Part shown: positions 1-5,443 of the stretch, piece by piece
Layout of the letters: every line of letters begins with the position of its first letter
Position numbering within the stretch: position 1 is the first letter of the stretch
NCBI GenBank assembly: GCA_023419055.1
Contig: JAEZYO010000071.1
Location: 1 to 7,926, forward strand
Direction: 5' to 3'
Origin: Pseudomonadota bacterium
GTDB taxonomy: Bacteria > Myxococcota > Polyangia > Polyangiales > Polyangiaceae
DNA length: 7,926 nucleotides
The notes under the pieces: model-generated
Databases searched by the model: none
Told to the model about the DNA's origin: nothing
The model's input: the letters and a program-made list of their open reading frames with translations, nothing else
Position numbers and translations under genes: made by a program

Positions 1-708
1 AGCCGGCGCGAGCGGGTGGTCGAGCTCTTCGAGCCCGGCCTTGGGTTCTGGCGTCTCTGGATGGAGCGCTACTACGCCCGCAAGCACCCGCTCGTCTTCG
101 CCGGCCGGAACGGCGGGTACCAGAAGCACTGGCCGGAGCAGTTCCCTGGCTGGGAGGCCGCTGCCGGGGTGAGGCGTCTCTCCTCTCACATCATGCGGCA
201 CACCTACGCCGTCGCCATGCTGAGCGGGACGTGGGGCTACGACCCGAAGTCGCTCGAGTTCGTGCAGCAGCAGCTCGGGCACGCCGAGCGCTCGACGACC
301 GAGCGTTACTACGGAGCCTACGAGGCGGGTACCTGGCGGCGCGAGGTCCGGCAGATGACGGGACGCGTCGAGACCATCCGACGCACGCCGGTCACCGCAC
401 TCGAGCTGCTCGGTTCCGGCTCGCAGGCTGGTGCGCAGGCTGGTGCGTCGCCGATCAGGAACCAGGCTTTTTTAGCCGCGACGGGGTCTGATGGGTCCTA
501 TCCCCGTCAGTCACCCCGAAAAATAGAAACCCTGCCGCCGCCTCCGACTCGCATCGGTGGCGGCGAAGGCGACCACTGCACCGGATTCCGACGCGTGAAT
601 CGCGATGGCGCCTTTCCGCTGCTCGCGGGCACCGAACGAGGTGAAGGCGGCGAGCCTTGCGCGCTCTCGAGTCGCCGGCGTCTGCGAGCGTCTTTGCTCG
701 CTCGTTGA
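1..708 (+). CDS. Tyrosine recombinase/integrase, C-terminal part (5' end outside window)
   Basis: The reading frame is open from base 1, so the N-terminal domain and the first catalytic Arg lie outside the window. Numbering from the GTG at 16, the active-site motifs are H-x-x-R (H58, R61, in SSHIMRHTYA), the LGH box (H89) and TTERY with the nucleophile Tyr98 at 307-309. The nine-residue H-to-Y spacing is the classic one for XerC/D and phage integrases. Such enzymes cut and rejoin DNA through a 3'-phosphotyrosine, in phage or element integration, cassette movement or dimer resolution; which role applies here cannot be told. About 130 residues follow the Tyr, far more than the usual short tail. 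They include a 12-bp tandem duplication (QAGAQAGA), a T6 run and Pro/Gly/Arg-rich low-complexity sequence that does not look like conserved protein. The frame's first stop is at 706-708, but the functional end may be earlier in an ancestral version. The catalytic core looks intact. Confidence 0.8.
   Translation, partial: SRRERVVELFEPGLGFWRLWMERYYARKHPLVFAGRNGGYQKHWPEQFPGWEAAAGVRRLSSHIMRHTYAVAMLSGTWGYDPKSLEFVQQQLGHAERSTTERYYGAYEAGTWRREVRQMTGRVETIRRTPVTALELLGSGSQAGAQAGASPIRNQAFLAATGSDGSYPRQSPRKIETLPPPPTRIGGGEGDHCTGFRRVNRDGAFPLLAGTERGEGGEPCALSSRRRLRASLLAR
422..445 (+). repeat. 12-bp perfect tandem duplication in recombinase tail
   Basis: The unit CGCAGGCTGGTG occurs twice in direct succession (422-433 and 434-445). 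Because 12 is a multiple of three, the frame is kept and the protein gains a repeated AQAG-type motif. It looks like a replication-slippage duplication. Confidence 0.85.
480..508. other. Inverted repeat, 7-bp stem
   Basis: GACGGGG (480-486) pairs perfectly with CCCCGTC (502-508) across a 15-base loop. It starts just after the T6 run at 468-473, inside the dubious tail of the recombinase frame. No U-tract follows on the + strand, so terminator function is not supported; it could be a recombinase arm/core site or chance. Confidence 0.4.
536..565 (-). terminator. Strong hairpin, terminator-like for leftward transcription
   Basis: CGCCGCC (536-542) pairs with GGCGGCG (559-565); after one T-T mismatch, CCGA (544-547) pairs with TCGG (554-557), leaving a six-base loop. 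This is one of the most stable hairpins visible in the window. Read on the minus strand it is followed within a few bases by a T-rich run (complement of 518-530), the geometry of an intrinsic terminator. No minus-strand gene is seen just to its right, so the role is uncertain. On the plus strand it has no U-tract but could still slow read-through from the recombinase. Confidence 0.35.
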
Positions 709-858
709 TTCGCCCGGTTCGGCGGCGACGAGCCTCGAATCGTCACAGGTCGCGCCCCGCAGCGCTCACCGCACCCTTCGGATCTATGCCGCGGCGCTTG
801 CGACCGCTGACTCCTTCTTCCGCGATCGACCGAGCGCCCTCGAATGCCTTGCAGGCGA

Positions 859-888
859 TTGCTTCTGGCATTCTAGTTGGGCTAAAAC
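859..888 (+). promoter_or_regulatory. Candidate promoter for the lipoprotein gene
   Basis: Two overlapping readings are possible. (a) A sigma-54-like -24/-12 element, TGGCAT (866-871), five bases, TTGGG (877-881): the -24 GG is right, but the -12 position has GG instead of GC. (b) A sigma-70-like TTGCTT (859-864), 18 bases, TAAAAC (883-888). Both would start transcription around 892-895, almost at the Shine-Dalgarno, giving a very short leader. The rest of 709-908 shows no gene, RNA or clear repeat. Confidence 0.25.
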
Positions 889-908
889 GTAAGGCGGAGG
901 AAGCATCG

Positions 909-1478
909 ATGAAGCCGCGCCCCTTTGCTTGGTTCCCTGCAGCCGTCCTGTCCGTCCTTTCCCTGAGCTGCAGCGACGCTGCGCCGAATCCGGCGGCGGT
1001 GGGCCTGACCCTCGGCATCGCTCCCCCGTCGATCCCGCAGTCCGGCTTTCAGTGCAACACGAGCGGCACGACGAAGTCCATCGGCGAACCGGCGCCCATC
1101 GGCACGAACCCGGGCAACCGCATCAACGACGGTGATTCGGGCGTGAAGGTCGACTGCAAGGTGAGCGGCAAGGACAAGTTCAGCTTCTCCGCCTCCATCG
1201 AGCAGGGAAAGAACGTGAAGTTCAGCATGTCGGGCGGCAGCATCGACACCGCCACCGGGAAGGGCACGTTCAACGCTTCGCTCTACACCCCCGAGAGCCT
1301 CGGTCTCGCAACGGACCCCAGCACGCCTTGCACGATCGACATCAACCCGCCCGAGGCGCCCTACCAGGTCAAGGCGGGCACCCTCTACGCCCAGTGGAGC
1401 TGTCCCGTGATGAAGGCGGCTCCGACCACGGCTTGCGGTGTCTCCGGAACGGTCGTCCTCGAGTTCTGCGAGGACTGA
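909..1478 (+). CDS. Putative secreted lipoprotein with six mature cysteines, function unknown
   Basis: 189 residues from ATG 909, chosen because GGAGG (896-900) sits eight bases upstream and a signal peptide begins exactly there; the frame is open further upstream, but that stretch lacks protein-like features. The N-terminus is basic (MKPRP), followed by a hydrophobic run (about 6-20) ending in LSLSC with Cys21. This is an imperfect lipobox (Ser at -3, Leu at -2), so lipidation is probable rather than certain; cleavage by a general signal peptidase is the alternative. The mature part begins with an Ala/Pro-rich linker and then alternating polar/hydrophobic stretches suggestive of beta structure. 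Cysteines at 49, 83, 141, 165, 176 and 187 could form three disulfides, which fits a periplasmic or surface location. I do not recognise a family. It is convergent with the phosphatase gene and appears to be a single-gene unit. Confidence 0.75.
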   Translation: MKPRPFAWFPAAVLSVLSLSCSDAAPNPAAVGLTLGIAPPSIPQSGFQCNTSGTTKSIGEPAPIGTNPGNRINDGDSGVKVDCKVSGKDKFSFSASIEQGKNVKFSMSGGSIDTATGKGTFNASLYTPESLGLATDPSTPCTIDINPPEAPYQVKAGTLYAQWSCPVMKAAPTTACGVSGTVVLEFCED

Positions 1479-1507
1479 GCTCTAGGAGGTCGTCAGGCGA
1501 GACGCAG

Positions 1508-1528
1508 GGGGCGCCCTCTGGGCGCCTC
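1508..1528. terminator. GC-rich hairpin between convergent genes
   Basis: GGCGCCC (1510-1516) pairs with GGGCGCC (1520-1526) over a three-base loop, extended by one G-T and one G-C pair. It lies between the lipoprotein stop and the phosphatase stop, touching the latter. There is no T-tract on either strand, so it may act as a bidirectional terminator or RNA 3'-end stabiliser; position and symmetry are the main support. Confidence 0.5.
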
Positions 1529-2435
1529 AGGCCTGCTTCGGGGGCTCGCCCGAGCCGTCACCGGTCACTCCAGCGGGTGGAGTGTCGGCGGTGACGTCGG
1601 CGGGGCGTGACGCGCGAAGGCTGAGCGGCGTGGGGAGCGTGTCCGACAAGCTGACAGGCTCGTCCCCGGGCTCGGCCTCGATCCGCACCACGAGCGCGGT
1701 GATGTTGTCCTCGCCGCCGTGCTCGTTCGCGAGCGCGACGAGCTTGCGGCACACCTCTTCGAGATCGCCGTTTTGCCCAGCCAGGCGCTGGATGTCGGCG
1801 TCGTCAATCATCCCGCTCAGGCCGTCGGAACAGAGCACGTAGATGTCGCCGGGCAACACGTCGTCGCTCTGAAGATCGACCGCCACGTGCTCCTGCATGC
1901 CGAGAGCCCGCGTGATGACGTTCTTCGGCAGCTCGCTGCGCTGCTCCTCGGTGAGCTCCGGCATCGCGAGCAGGTAGTCGTTCACGAGCGAGTGATCCCG
2001 CGTCATCTGCCGGATCTCGCCCTTTCGCACCCGGTAAGCGCGGCTGTCACCGACGTGGCCGATGAACATCTTCCGCTTCTTGCCGCTGAAGAGGGCGCCG
2101 ACCACGGTGGTGCCCATGCCGTGGAACTCGCGGGAGCGGGTGCTGCGCTCGATGATCTGACGATTCGCCAGCCGGATGCCGGTGAGCAGGCGGTTCTCTT
2201 CTTCGCTCAGCCGCGCGTCGAAGTGGAACGGCCAGGTGAAGTCCTCGGTGGCCGTCGCGCGGAAGAAATCCACGATGGCTTCGGTGGCAAGCTTGCTCGC
2301 CACGTCACCAGCCCGATGCCCGCCCATACCGTCGGCGACGATATAGAGCGCGTGTTCGCGCAGTATCGCGAAACTGTCTTCGTTGTGGTCGCGCTGAAGA
2401 CCGACGTCGCTGATTCCTGCTGCTACCGCACGCAT
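1527..2435 (-). CDS. PP2C-family Ser/Thr protein phosphatase (Stp/PrpC type)
   Basis: 302 residues. It carries the PP2C motifs in order: SDVGLQRDHNEDS (8-21; Asp20 for metal), VADGMGGHRAGD (33-44; Asp35), GMGTT (106-110), GHVGDSRAY (126-134; Asp130), VITRALG (173-179), LCSDGLSGM (201-209; Asp204) and GGEDNITALVV (240-250; Asp243). All metal-binding Asp residues of the two-Mn/Mg centre are present, so it should be active. The family removes phosphate from Ser/Thr of Hanks kinases and their targets in the cytoplasm. The catalytic domain (about 240-250 residues) is followed by a Pro/Thr-rich, probably disordered tail of about 50 residues; there is no membrane segment. The start ATG at 2435 has only a weak purine-rich stretch (AAGAGA) upstream, but MRAVAAGISDVG is a typical beginning. 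It has its own promoter 5' of the start and lies two genes downstream of a Ser/Thr kinase that may be its partner. Confidence 0.95.
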   Translation of the reverse strand: MRAVAAGISDVGLQRDHNEDSFAILREHALYIVADGMGGHRAGDVASKLATEAIVDFFRATATEDFTWPFHFDARLSEEENRLLTGIRLANRQIIERSTRSREFHGMGTTVVGALFSGKKRKMFIGHVGDSRAYRVRKGEIRQMTRDHSLVNDYLLAMPELTEEQRSELPKNVITRALGMQEHVAVDLQSDDVLPGDIYVLCSDGLSGMIDDADIQRLAGQNGDLEEVCRKLVALANEHGGEDNITALVVRIEAEPGDEPVSLSDTLPTPLSLRASRPADVTADTPPAGVTGDGSGEPPKQA

Positions 2436-2483
2436 AGTCTCTTAGTGCTGGACAGCGAGTAGACCCCGCTCATGCAGCGAGAA

Positions 2484-2512
2484 AAGATTTCACGGTAGGC
2501 GCTCACTGTCAA
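2484..2512 (-). promoter_or_regulatory. Sigma-70-type promoter for the PP2C gene
   Basis: On the minus strand a perfect -35 TTGACA (complement of 2507-2512) is followed by a 17-base spacer and AATCTT (complement of 2484-2489). The spacer ends in TGA, giving an extended -10 (TGn) that can compensate for the weak -10 hexamer. Transcription would start near 2477, leaving a leader of about 40 bases to the ATG at 2435. This makes expression independent of frr. Confidence 0.5.
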
Positions 2513-2539
2513 GCCAAGCCCTCTCCCCTCCCCCGGAAT

Positions 2540-2554
2540 GCGGCAAAAGGCCGC
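2540..2554 (-). terminator. Short hairpin just after frr
   Basis: GCGGC (2540-2544) pairs with GCCGC (2550-2554), directly after the frr stop in the direction of transcription. The stem is only 5 bp; on the minus strand the following bases are ATTCC then G-rich, with no clear U-run. It is a weak candidate for ending the frr transcript ahead of the PP2C promoter. Confidence 0.25.
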
Positions 2555-2555
2555 C

Positions 2556-3113
2556 TCAGAGGGTCAGGATCTCTTTTTCCTTCTGCTGCACGAGCTGATC
2601 GATGGATTGCCCTGCCTCGAGCATGAACTCCTCGACCTTCTTTTTCGCGCGCTCCACGTCGTCCTCGCTCGCCCCGCCGGATTCTTTGATCTCGGTCAGC
2701 ATGTCCAGGGCCTCGTGGCGGGACTTCCGGGTGGCCACCTTGCACTCCTCCCCGTCCTTCTTCGCGATCTTGACGAGCTCCTTCCGGCGCTCCTCGCTCA
2801 GCGGGGGGATCGGCACTCGGATGAGGTCACCGTCGGTCTGAGGGTTCAGGCCGAGGTCGCTCTCCCGGATCGCCTTCTCGACGGCCGTCACCATCGACTT
2901 GTCCCAGGGCTTGACCGTGATCAAGCGAGGCTCCGGCACGCCGACGTTCGCCATCTGCGACAGCGGCGTTGACTGGCCGTAGTAGTCGACGCGGATGGAG
3001 TCGAGCATGGCGGGATGCGCGCGCCCCGTGCGCAGCTTCGCAAGCGCACGCTTCAGGGCCTCTTTGGCCTTCTCCACGGAGTTTCGGAGCTCGGCAAGCG
3101 TGTCATCGATCAT
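2556..3113 (-). CDS. frr: Ribosome recycling factor
   Basis: 185 residues, the same length as the E. coli protein. RRF works with EF-G to split the post-termination 70S ribosome and release mRNA and tRNA. The sequence shows the hallmark LRTGRAHPAMLD (27-38), VDYYGQSTPLSQMANV (42-57), PRLITVKPWD (62-71) and IPPLSEERRKELVK (102-115). The conserved arginines Arg129 and Arg132 lie in the long helix that contacts 23S rRNA. Domain I (three-helix bundle) is about 1-29 plus 106-185 and domain II about 31-104. The ATG at 3113 is preceded by GAGGA (complement of 3121-3125) seven bases away. The open frame continues to 3302, but that part is Pro/Arg-rich, unlike RRF, and overlaps the kinase gene. It lies 127 bases after the kinase stop; the commonly seen neighbours pyrH and tsf are absent. 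Base and codon use match its neighbours. Confidence 0.98.
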   Translation of the reverse strand: MIDDTLAELRNSVEKAKEALKRALAKLRTGRAHPAMLDSIRVDYYGQSTPLSQMANVGVPEPRLITVKPWDKSMVTAVEKAIRESDLGLNPQTDGDLIRVPIPPLSEERRKELVKIAKKDGEECKVATRKSRHEALDMLTEIKESGGASEDDVERAKKKVEEFMLEAGQSIDQLVQQKEKEILTL

Positions 3114-3180
3114 GGTGCGGTCCTCGGAGTACGAATGCAGACGATGGGCGCCAGGGTCTCCCGGCTCAGGCCCGGAGGGG

Positions 3181-3186
3181 CATATA
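3181..3186 (-). promoter_or_regulatory. Possible -10 element upstream of frr
   Basis: TGATATATG on the minus strand (TATATG, complement of 3181-3186) is an AT-rich island in very GC-rich DNA, about 70 bases before the frr start and preceded by TGA. No convincing -35 is seen 16-18 bases upstream, so this is only a hint that frr has its own promoter instead of relying on kinase read-through. Confidence 0.25.
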
Positions 3187-3240
3187 TCACCCGCTTTCCA
3201 CGAGCGCGAGGGCCGATGAGGGTGTGCGGGTTGTCCCTCG

Positions 3241-4482
3241 TCAGCGCGGCTTTTGCTTGGGCTTGACCGACGCGCTCGAGGCACCGGCCTCCGCGCCGGC
3301 ATCGCTCGCCCCCGCGTCGGCGCTCGCCCAAAAATGCCGCTCGGCTTCGCGTAATTTCTGCTCGTTCTGAGCCTCGACCACGGCGGCCGCGCTCTCCATC
3401 ATGAGGCGCGCCTTCTCGTCCGCTTCTTTGGTGCGCGACATGACGTAGTACCCGAGGAGCCCGAGCATGGTCGCGGCTCCGGCGAGCCCGCCCGCGAGGA
3501 GCAAGCCGCGCCGGGAGGCCGGCGCCGCATCGAGGACGAGATCTTGCGCAACCGGTTGCGCGGTGAGCTCATAGGCGACCCGCTCTCGCTCGGCCTGGCT
3601 CCACTCGTTGAGACGAGAGAGCGCGCTCCCGAGCGCATCCGCAGTCTGGAAGCGTTGCTGGAGGTCTCGCGAGCAAGCCTTCGCGAACCAGGCGTCGAAC
3701 GACTTCGGCAAGTCGGGATTCAGCTTGCTCGGCACCGGCATCGGCGAGCTGCACACCTTGAGCACGACGTCTCCGATCGCCTCTCCCTCGAAGGGGACGC
3801 GCCCCGTCGCCGCCGCGAAGGCGCACGCTCCGAGCGACCAGATGTCGGAGGCTGCGCTGACCGGCGCGGACGCGGTCAATCCCTCCGGGCTCATGTAGAG
3901 CGGAGTCCCGAGCACCATCCCGGTCTTCGTCGCGGCCACGCCGCCGACGTTGTCGTCGTGAACGAGCTTCGCGATACCGAAATCGACGACCTTCACCGTG
4001 TAGCCGAACGGCCCAGCGTCCTTCTCTCTCGCGAGCAGGATATTGTCGGGCTTGAGATCGCGGTGGACCACACCCGCGGCATGCGCTTGCGAGAGAGCGC
4101 GCGCCGTCTGCGTCACGATCTCGACCACCTCTTCGAACGGCAGGCGCTGGCGCTGGCGGATGGCCTGGTCGAGCGTTTCACCCTCCAGGTATTCCATCAC
4201 GATGTACGGGTTACCGCTCGACGTGACGCCGTGATCGATCACTTGAGCGGCGTGGCGACTGCGCACTCGGGCGGCCGCCTTGGCCTCCGTCTCGAAGCGC
4301 CGCATCGCCTCCTCGCTCGCCGTAAGCTCGGGGTGAATGAACTTGATCGCGACTGGCTGGCCGAGTGTGGCGTGACGCCCCAACCAGACCGAACCCATGC
4401 CGCCGGAGCCGAGCAGCTTCTCGACCTGGTAGCGTTGCGCCACGAGCATCCCTTCGAAATGCCAGGAAGGATGAGCAGACAT
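3241..4482 (-). CDS. Transmembrane Ser/Thr protein kinase (Hanks type)
   Basis: 413 residues. The kinase domain covers about 18-285: glycine loop GSGGMGSV (25-32), ATP-anchoring Lys47 (VAIK), helix-C Glu66, catalytic loop HRDLKPDN (140-147; Asp142, Lys144, Asn147), DFG (167-169), and GTPLYMSPE (192-200) closing the activation segment. It is an RD kinase, so activation by loop phosphorylation is expected; Thr185, Thr187 and Thr193 are possible sites. A single membrane segment spans about 327-347, flanked by SRR on the N side, placing the kinase in the cytoplasm. The 65-residue outer tail has a charged helical part (350-385) and an Asp/Ala/Gly/Ser repeat-like stretch (388-405), ending KPKQKPR. 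No PASTA or other known sensor domain is seen. The ATG at 4482 has no clear Shine-Dalgarno, but the usual lead-in to the domain starts soon after it; Met12 is an alternative. frr and a PP2C phosphatase follow on the same strand. Confidence 0.95.
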   Translation of the reverse strand: MSAHPSWHFEGMLVAQRYQVEKLLGSGGMGSVWLGRHATLGQPVAIKFIHPELTASEEAMRRFETEAKAAARVRSRHAAQVIDHGVTSSGNPYIVMEYLEGETLDQAIRQRQRLPFEEVVEIVTQTARALSQAHAAGVVHRDLKPDNILLAREKDAGPFGYTVKVVDFGIAKLVHDDNVGGVAATKTGMVLGTPLYMSPEGLTASAPVSAASDIWSLGACAFAAATGRVPFEGEAIGDVVLKVCSSPMPVPSKLNPDLPKSFDAWFAKACSRDLQQRFQTADALGSALSRLNEWSQAERERVAYELTAQPVAQDLVLDAAPASRRGLLLAGGLAGAATMLGLLGYYVMSRTKEADEKARLMMESAAAVVEAQNEQKLREAERHFWASADAGASDAGAEAGASSASVKPKQKPR

Positions 4483-4568
4483 CGCGATGGAGAAGCGCTA
4501 GGTGAAAAGCCTCGGCTGGGCTCGGCGCCCCAACCCGCGACTACGGGTCCGTGCCCCGAGACGCTTCC

Positions 4569-4574
4569 ATCATA
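4569..4574 (-). promoter_or_regulatory. Possible -10 for the kinase gene
   Basis: TATGAT on the minus strand (complement of 4569-4574) matches TATAAT at five of six positions in the divergent intergenic region, about 90 bases from the kinase start. No recognisable -35 lies at the right distance, so it might depend on an activator or be chance. Confidence 0.3.
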
Positions 4575-4585
4575 CTACCAGAATC

Positions 4586-4626
4586 CTCGAGGCGGGTAGG
4601 CCCGACGCCCGCCAGCACTCGAGGCG
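4586..4626. repeat. Direct repeats CTCGAGGCG with an inverted repeat between
   Basis: CTCGAGGCG occurs at 4586-4594 and 4618-4626, 32 bp start to start, about three helical turns, so both face the same side of the DNA. Overlapping the first copy and reaching towards the second, GGCGGG (4591-4596) pairs with CCCGCC (4608-4613). The block lies in the 153-base divergent region between the kinase and the EEP-family gene and ends ten bases before the latter's ATG, a suitable place for an operator. The second copy also supplies the only Shine-Dalgarno-like purines (GAGG) for that gene. Confidence 0.4.
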
Positions 4627-4635
4627 TCCTCCGAC

Positions 4636-5373
4636 ATGCGCCTTCGAGTCGTCACCTACAACATCCACAAGGGCATCGGCGGGCTCGACCGACGGTACCG
4701 GATCGACCGCGTCATCGCGGTTCTCGGCCGCGAATCGCCGGACATCGCCTTGCTCCAAGAGGTCGCCGAGGACATGCCCCGATCGGAATTTCACGATCAG
4801 GCAGAGCTCCTCAGCGCGGCGCTCAATATGCCTCATATCGCCTACGGGCCCCAGCACCGCTTCAGCATCGGCGGCTACGGGAACGCGATCCTGAGTCGTT
4901 GGCCCATCGGCCACCTACAACACGTGGATCTGACGATCGGAGCACGCAAGCAGCGCGGCGCTATCTCGGCGCGCACGCGCGTCCGAGTCGGGCGACACAC
5001 GCGCACCGTCGTCGTCTTCAACCTCCACCTGGGCCTCGCCGACTCCGAGCGCGGCCTCCAGCTCGAGCGCTTCCTGTCGTCCCACCCCTTCGCCCACCTG
5101 CACCACCGCACCCCGATCGTCCTCGGCGGCGACCTGAACGACGTGTGGGGGTCGCTCGGACCGCGCTTCCTGTTACCCGCGGGTTTCCGGCGGGCGGGGG
5201 TGCTCCGCAACACGTTTCCGGCAGCCTTGCCCATCCGCCCGCTCGACGGGATCTTCGTGCGCGGAGATCTCCGGGGGAGGTCCCTCAGCGCGCCTCGCGA
5301 CGCCCTCACCCGTCAAGCCTCCGACCACCTACCGCTCGTCGCGGAGCTCGATCTGCTCATGGACCCGGGCTGA
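4636..5373 (+). CDS. Endonuclease/exonuclease/phosphatase (EEP) family hydrolase
   Basis: 245 residues with all motifs of the Mg-dependent EEP (DNase I-like) fold: TYNIHKGIG (7-15, Asn9), LLQEV (39-43, metal ligand Glu42), GYGNAILSR (80-88), NLHLG (129-133, His131), GGDLND (164-169, Asp166 and Asn168), LDGIF (203-207, Asp204) and SDHLPL (229-234, general-base pair Asp230/His231). Members cleave phosphodiesters or phosphomonoesters in DNA, RNA, lipids or inositol phosphates. The short length, the absence of a signal peptide or extra DNA-binding domain, and the [13 protein letters not shown] start resemble the poorly characterised YbhP-like bacterial group rather than ExoIII, so the substrate is unknown. 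The ATG at 4636 is preceded by GAGGCG nine bases away. pgi follows after 70 bases on the same strand, so the two may be co-transcribed, though a hairpin lies between them. Confidence 0.92.
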   Translation: MRLRVVTYNIHKGIGGLDRRYRIDRVIAVLGRESPDIALLQEVAEDMPRSEFHDQAELLSAALNMPHIAYGPQHRFSIGGYGNAILSRWPIGHLQHVDLTIGARKQRGAISARTRVRVGRHTRTVVVFNLHLGLADSERGLQLERFLSSHPFAHLHHRTPIVLGGDLNDVWGSLGPRFLLPAGFRRAGVLRNTFPAALPIRPLDGIFVRGDLRGRSLSAPRDALTRQASDHLPLVAELDLLMDPG

Positions 5374-5375
5374 TC

Positions 5376-5394
5376 CGCGCTCGGCGGGAGCGCG
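5376..5394 (+). terminator. Hairpin between the EEP gene and pgi
   Basis: CGCGCTC (5376-5382) pairs perfectly with GAGCGCG (5388-5394) around a five-base loop, three bases after the EEP stop. No U-tract follows. It may partly separate the two genes or protect the upstream mRNA end. A TTGACG (5406-5411) follows and could be the -35 of a pgi promoter, but no good -10 is seen. Confidence 0.3.
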
Positions 5395-5443
5395 CGGCAT
5401 CCGTCTTGACGCGGGGCGGGCGGAAGACGAAAGGTCCGGGCCG

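Noticed and set aside
727..744. tRNA T-arm-like stem (GACGA / TCGTC with TTCGAGG on the minus strand)
   Set aside because: Loop is eight bases, pairing fails at the proper T-arm register, and no acceptor, D or anticodon arms can be drawn; therefore no tRNA attachment site is claimed.
657..908. N-terminal extension of the lipoprotein frame
   Set aside because: Arg/Pro/Ser-rich, would bury the signal peptide, and the good Shine-Dalgarno lies before ATG 909.
1719..2462. Plus-strand open frame (247 codons) opposite the PP2C gene
   Set aside because: Shadow of a clear phosphatase gene; no recognisable domain or ribosome site.
3114..3302. N-terminal extension of frr
   Set aside because: Would add 63 Pro/Arg-rich residues to a protein that matches RRF length exactly from 3113, and would overlap the kinase.
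1..4482. Recombinase plus kinase plus phosphatase as a phage-defence island
   Set aside because: The kinase and phosphatase look like ordinary membrane Hanks kinase and Stp-type phosphatase around an essential gene; no nuclease, helicase or other effector gene of a known defence system is beside them.
3544..4599. Long plus-strand open frame (351 codons) opposite the kinase
   Set aside because: It is antisense to a kinase with every motif intact; its Arg/His/Leu-rich content is the usual by-product of high-GC third positions, and no motif is visible.
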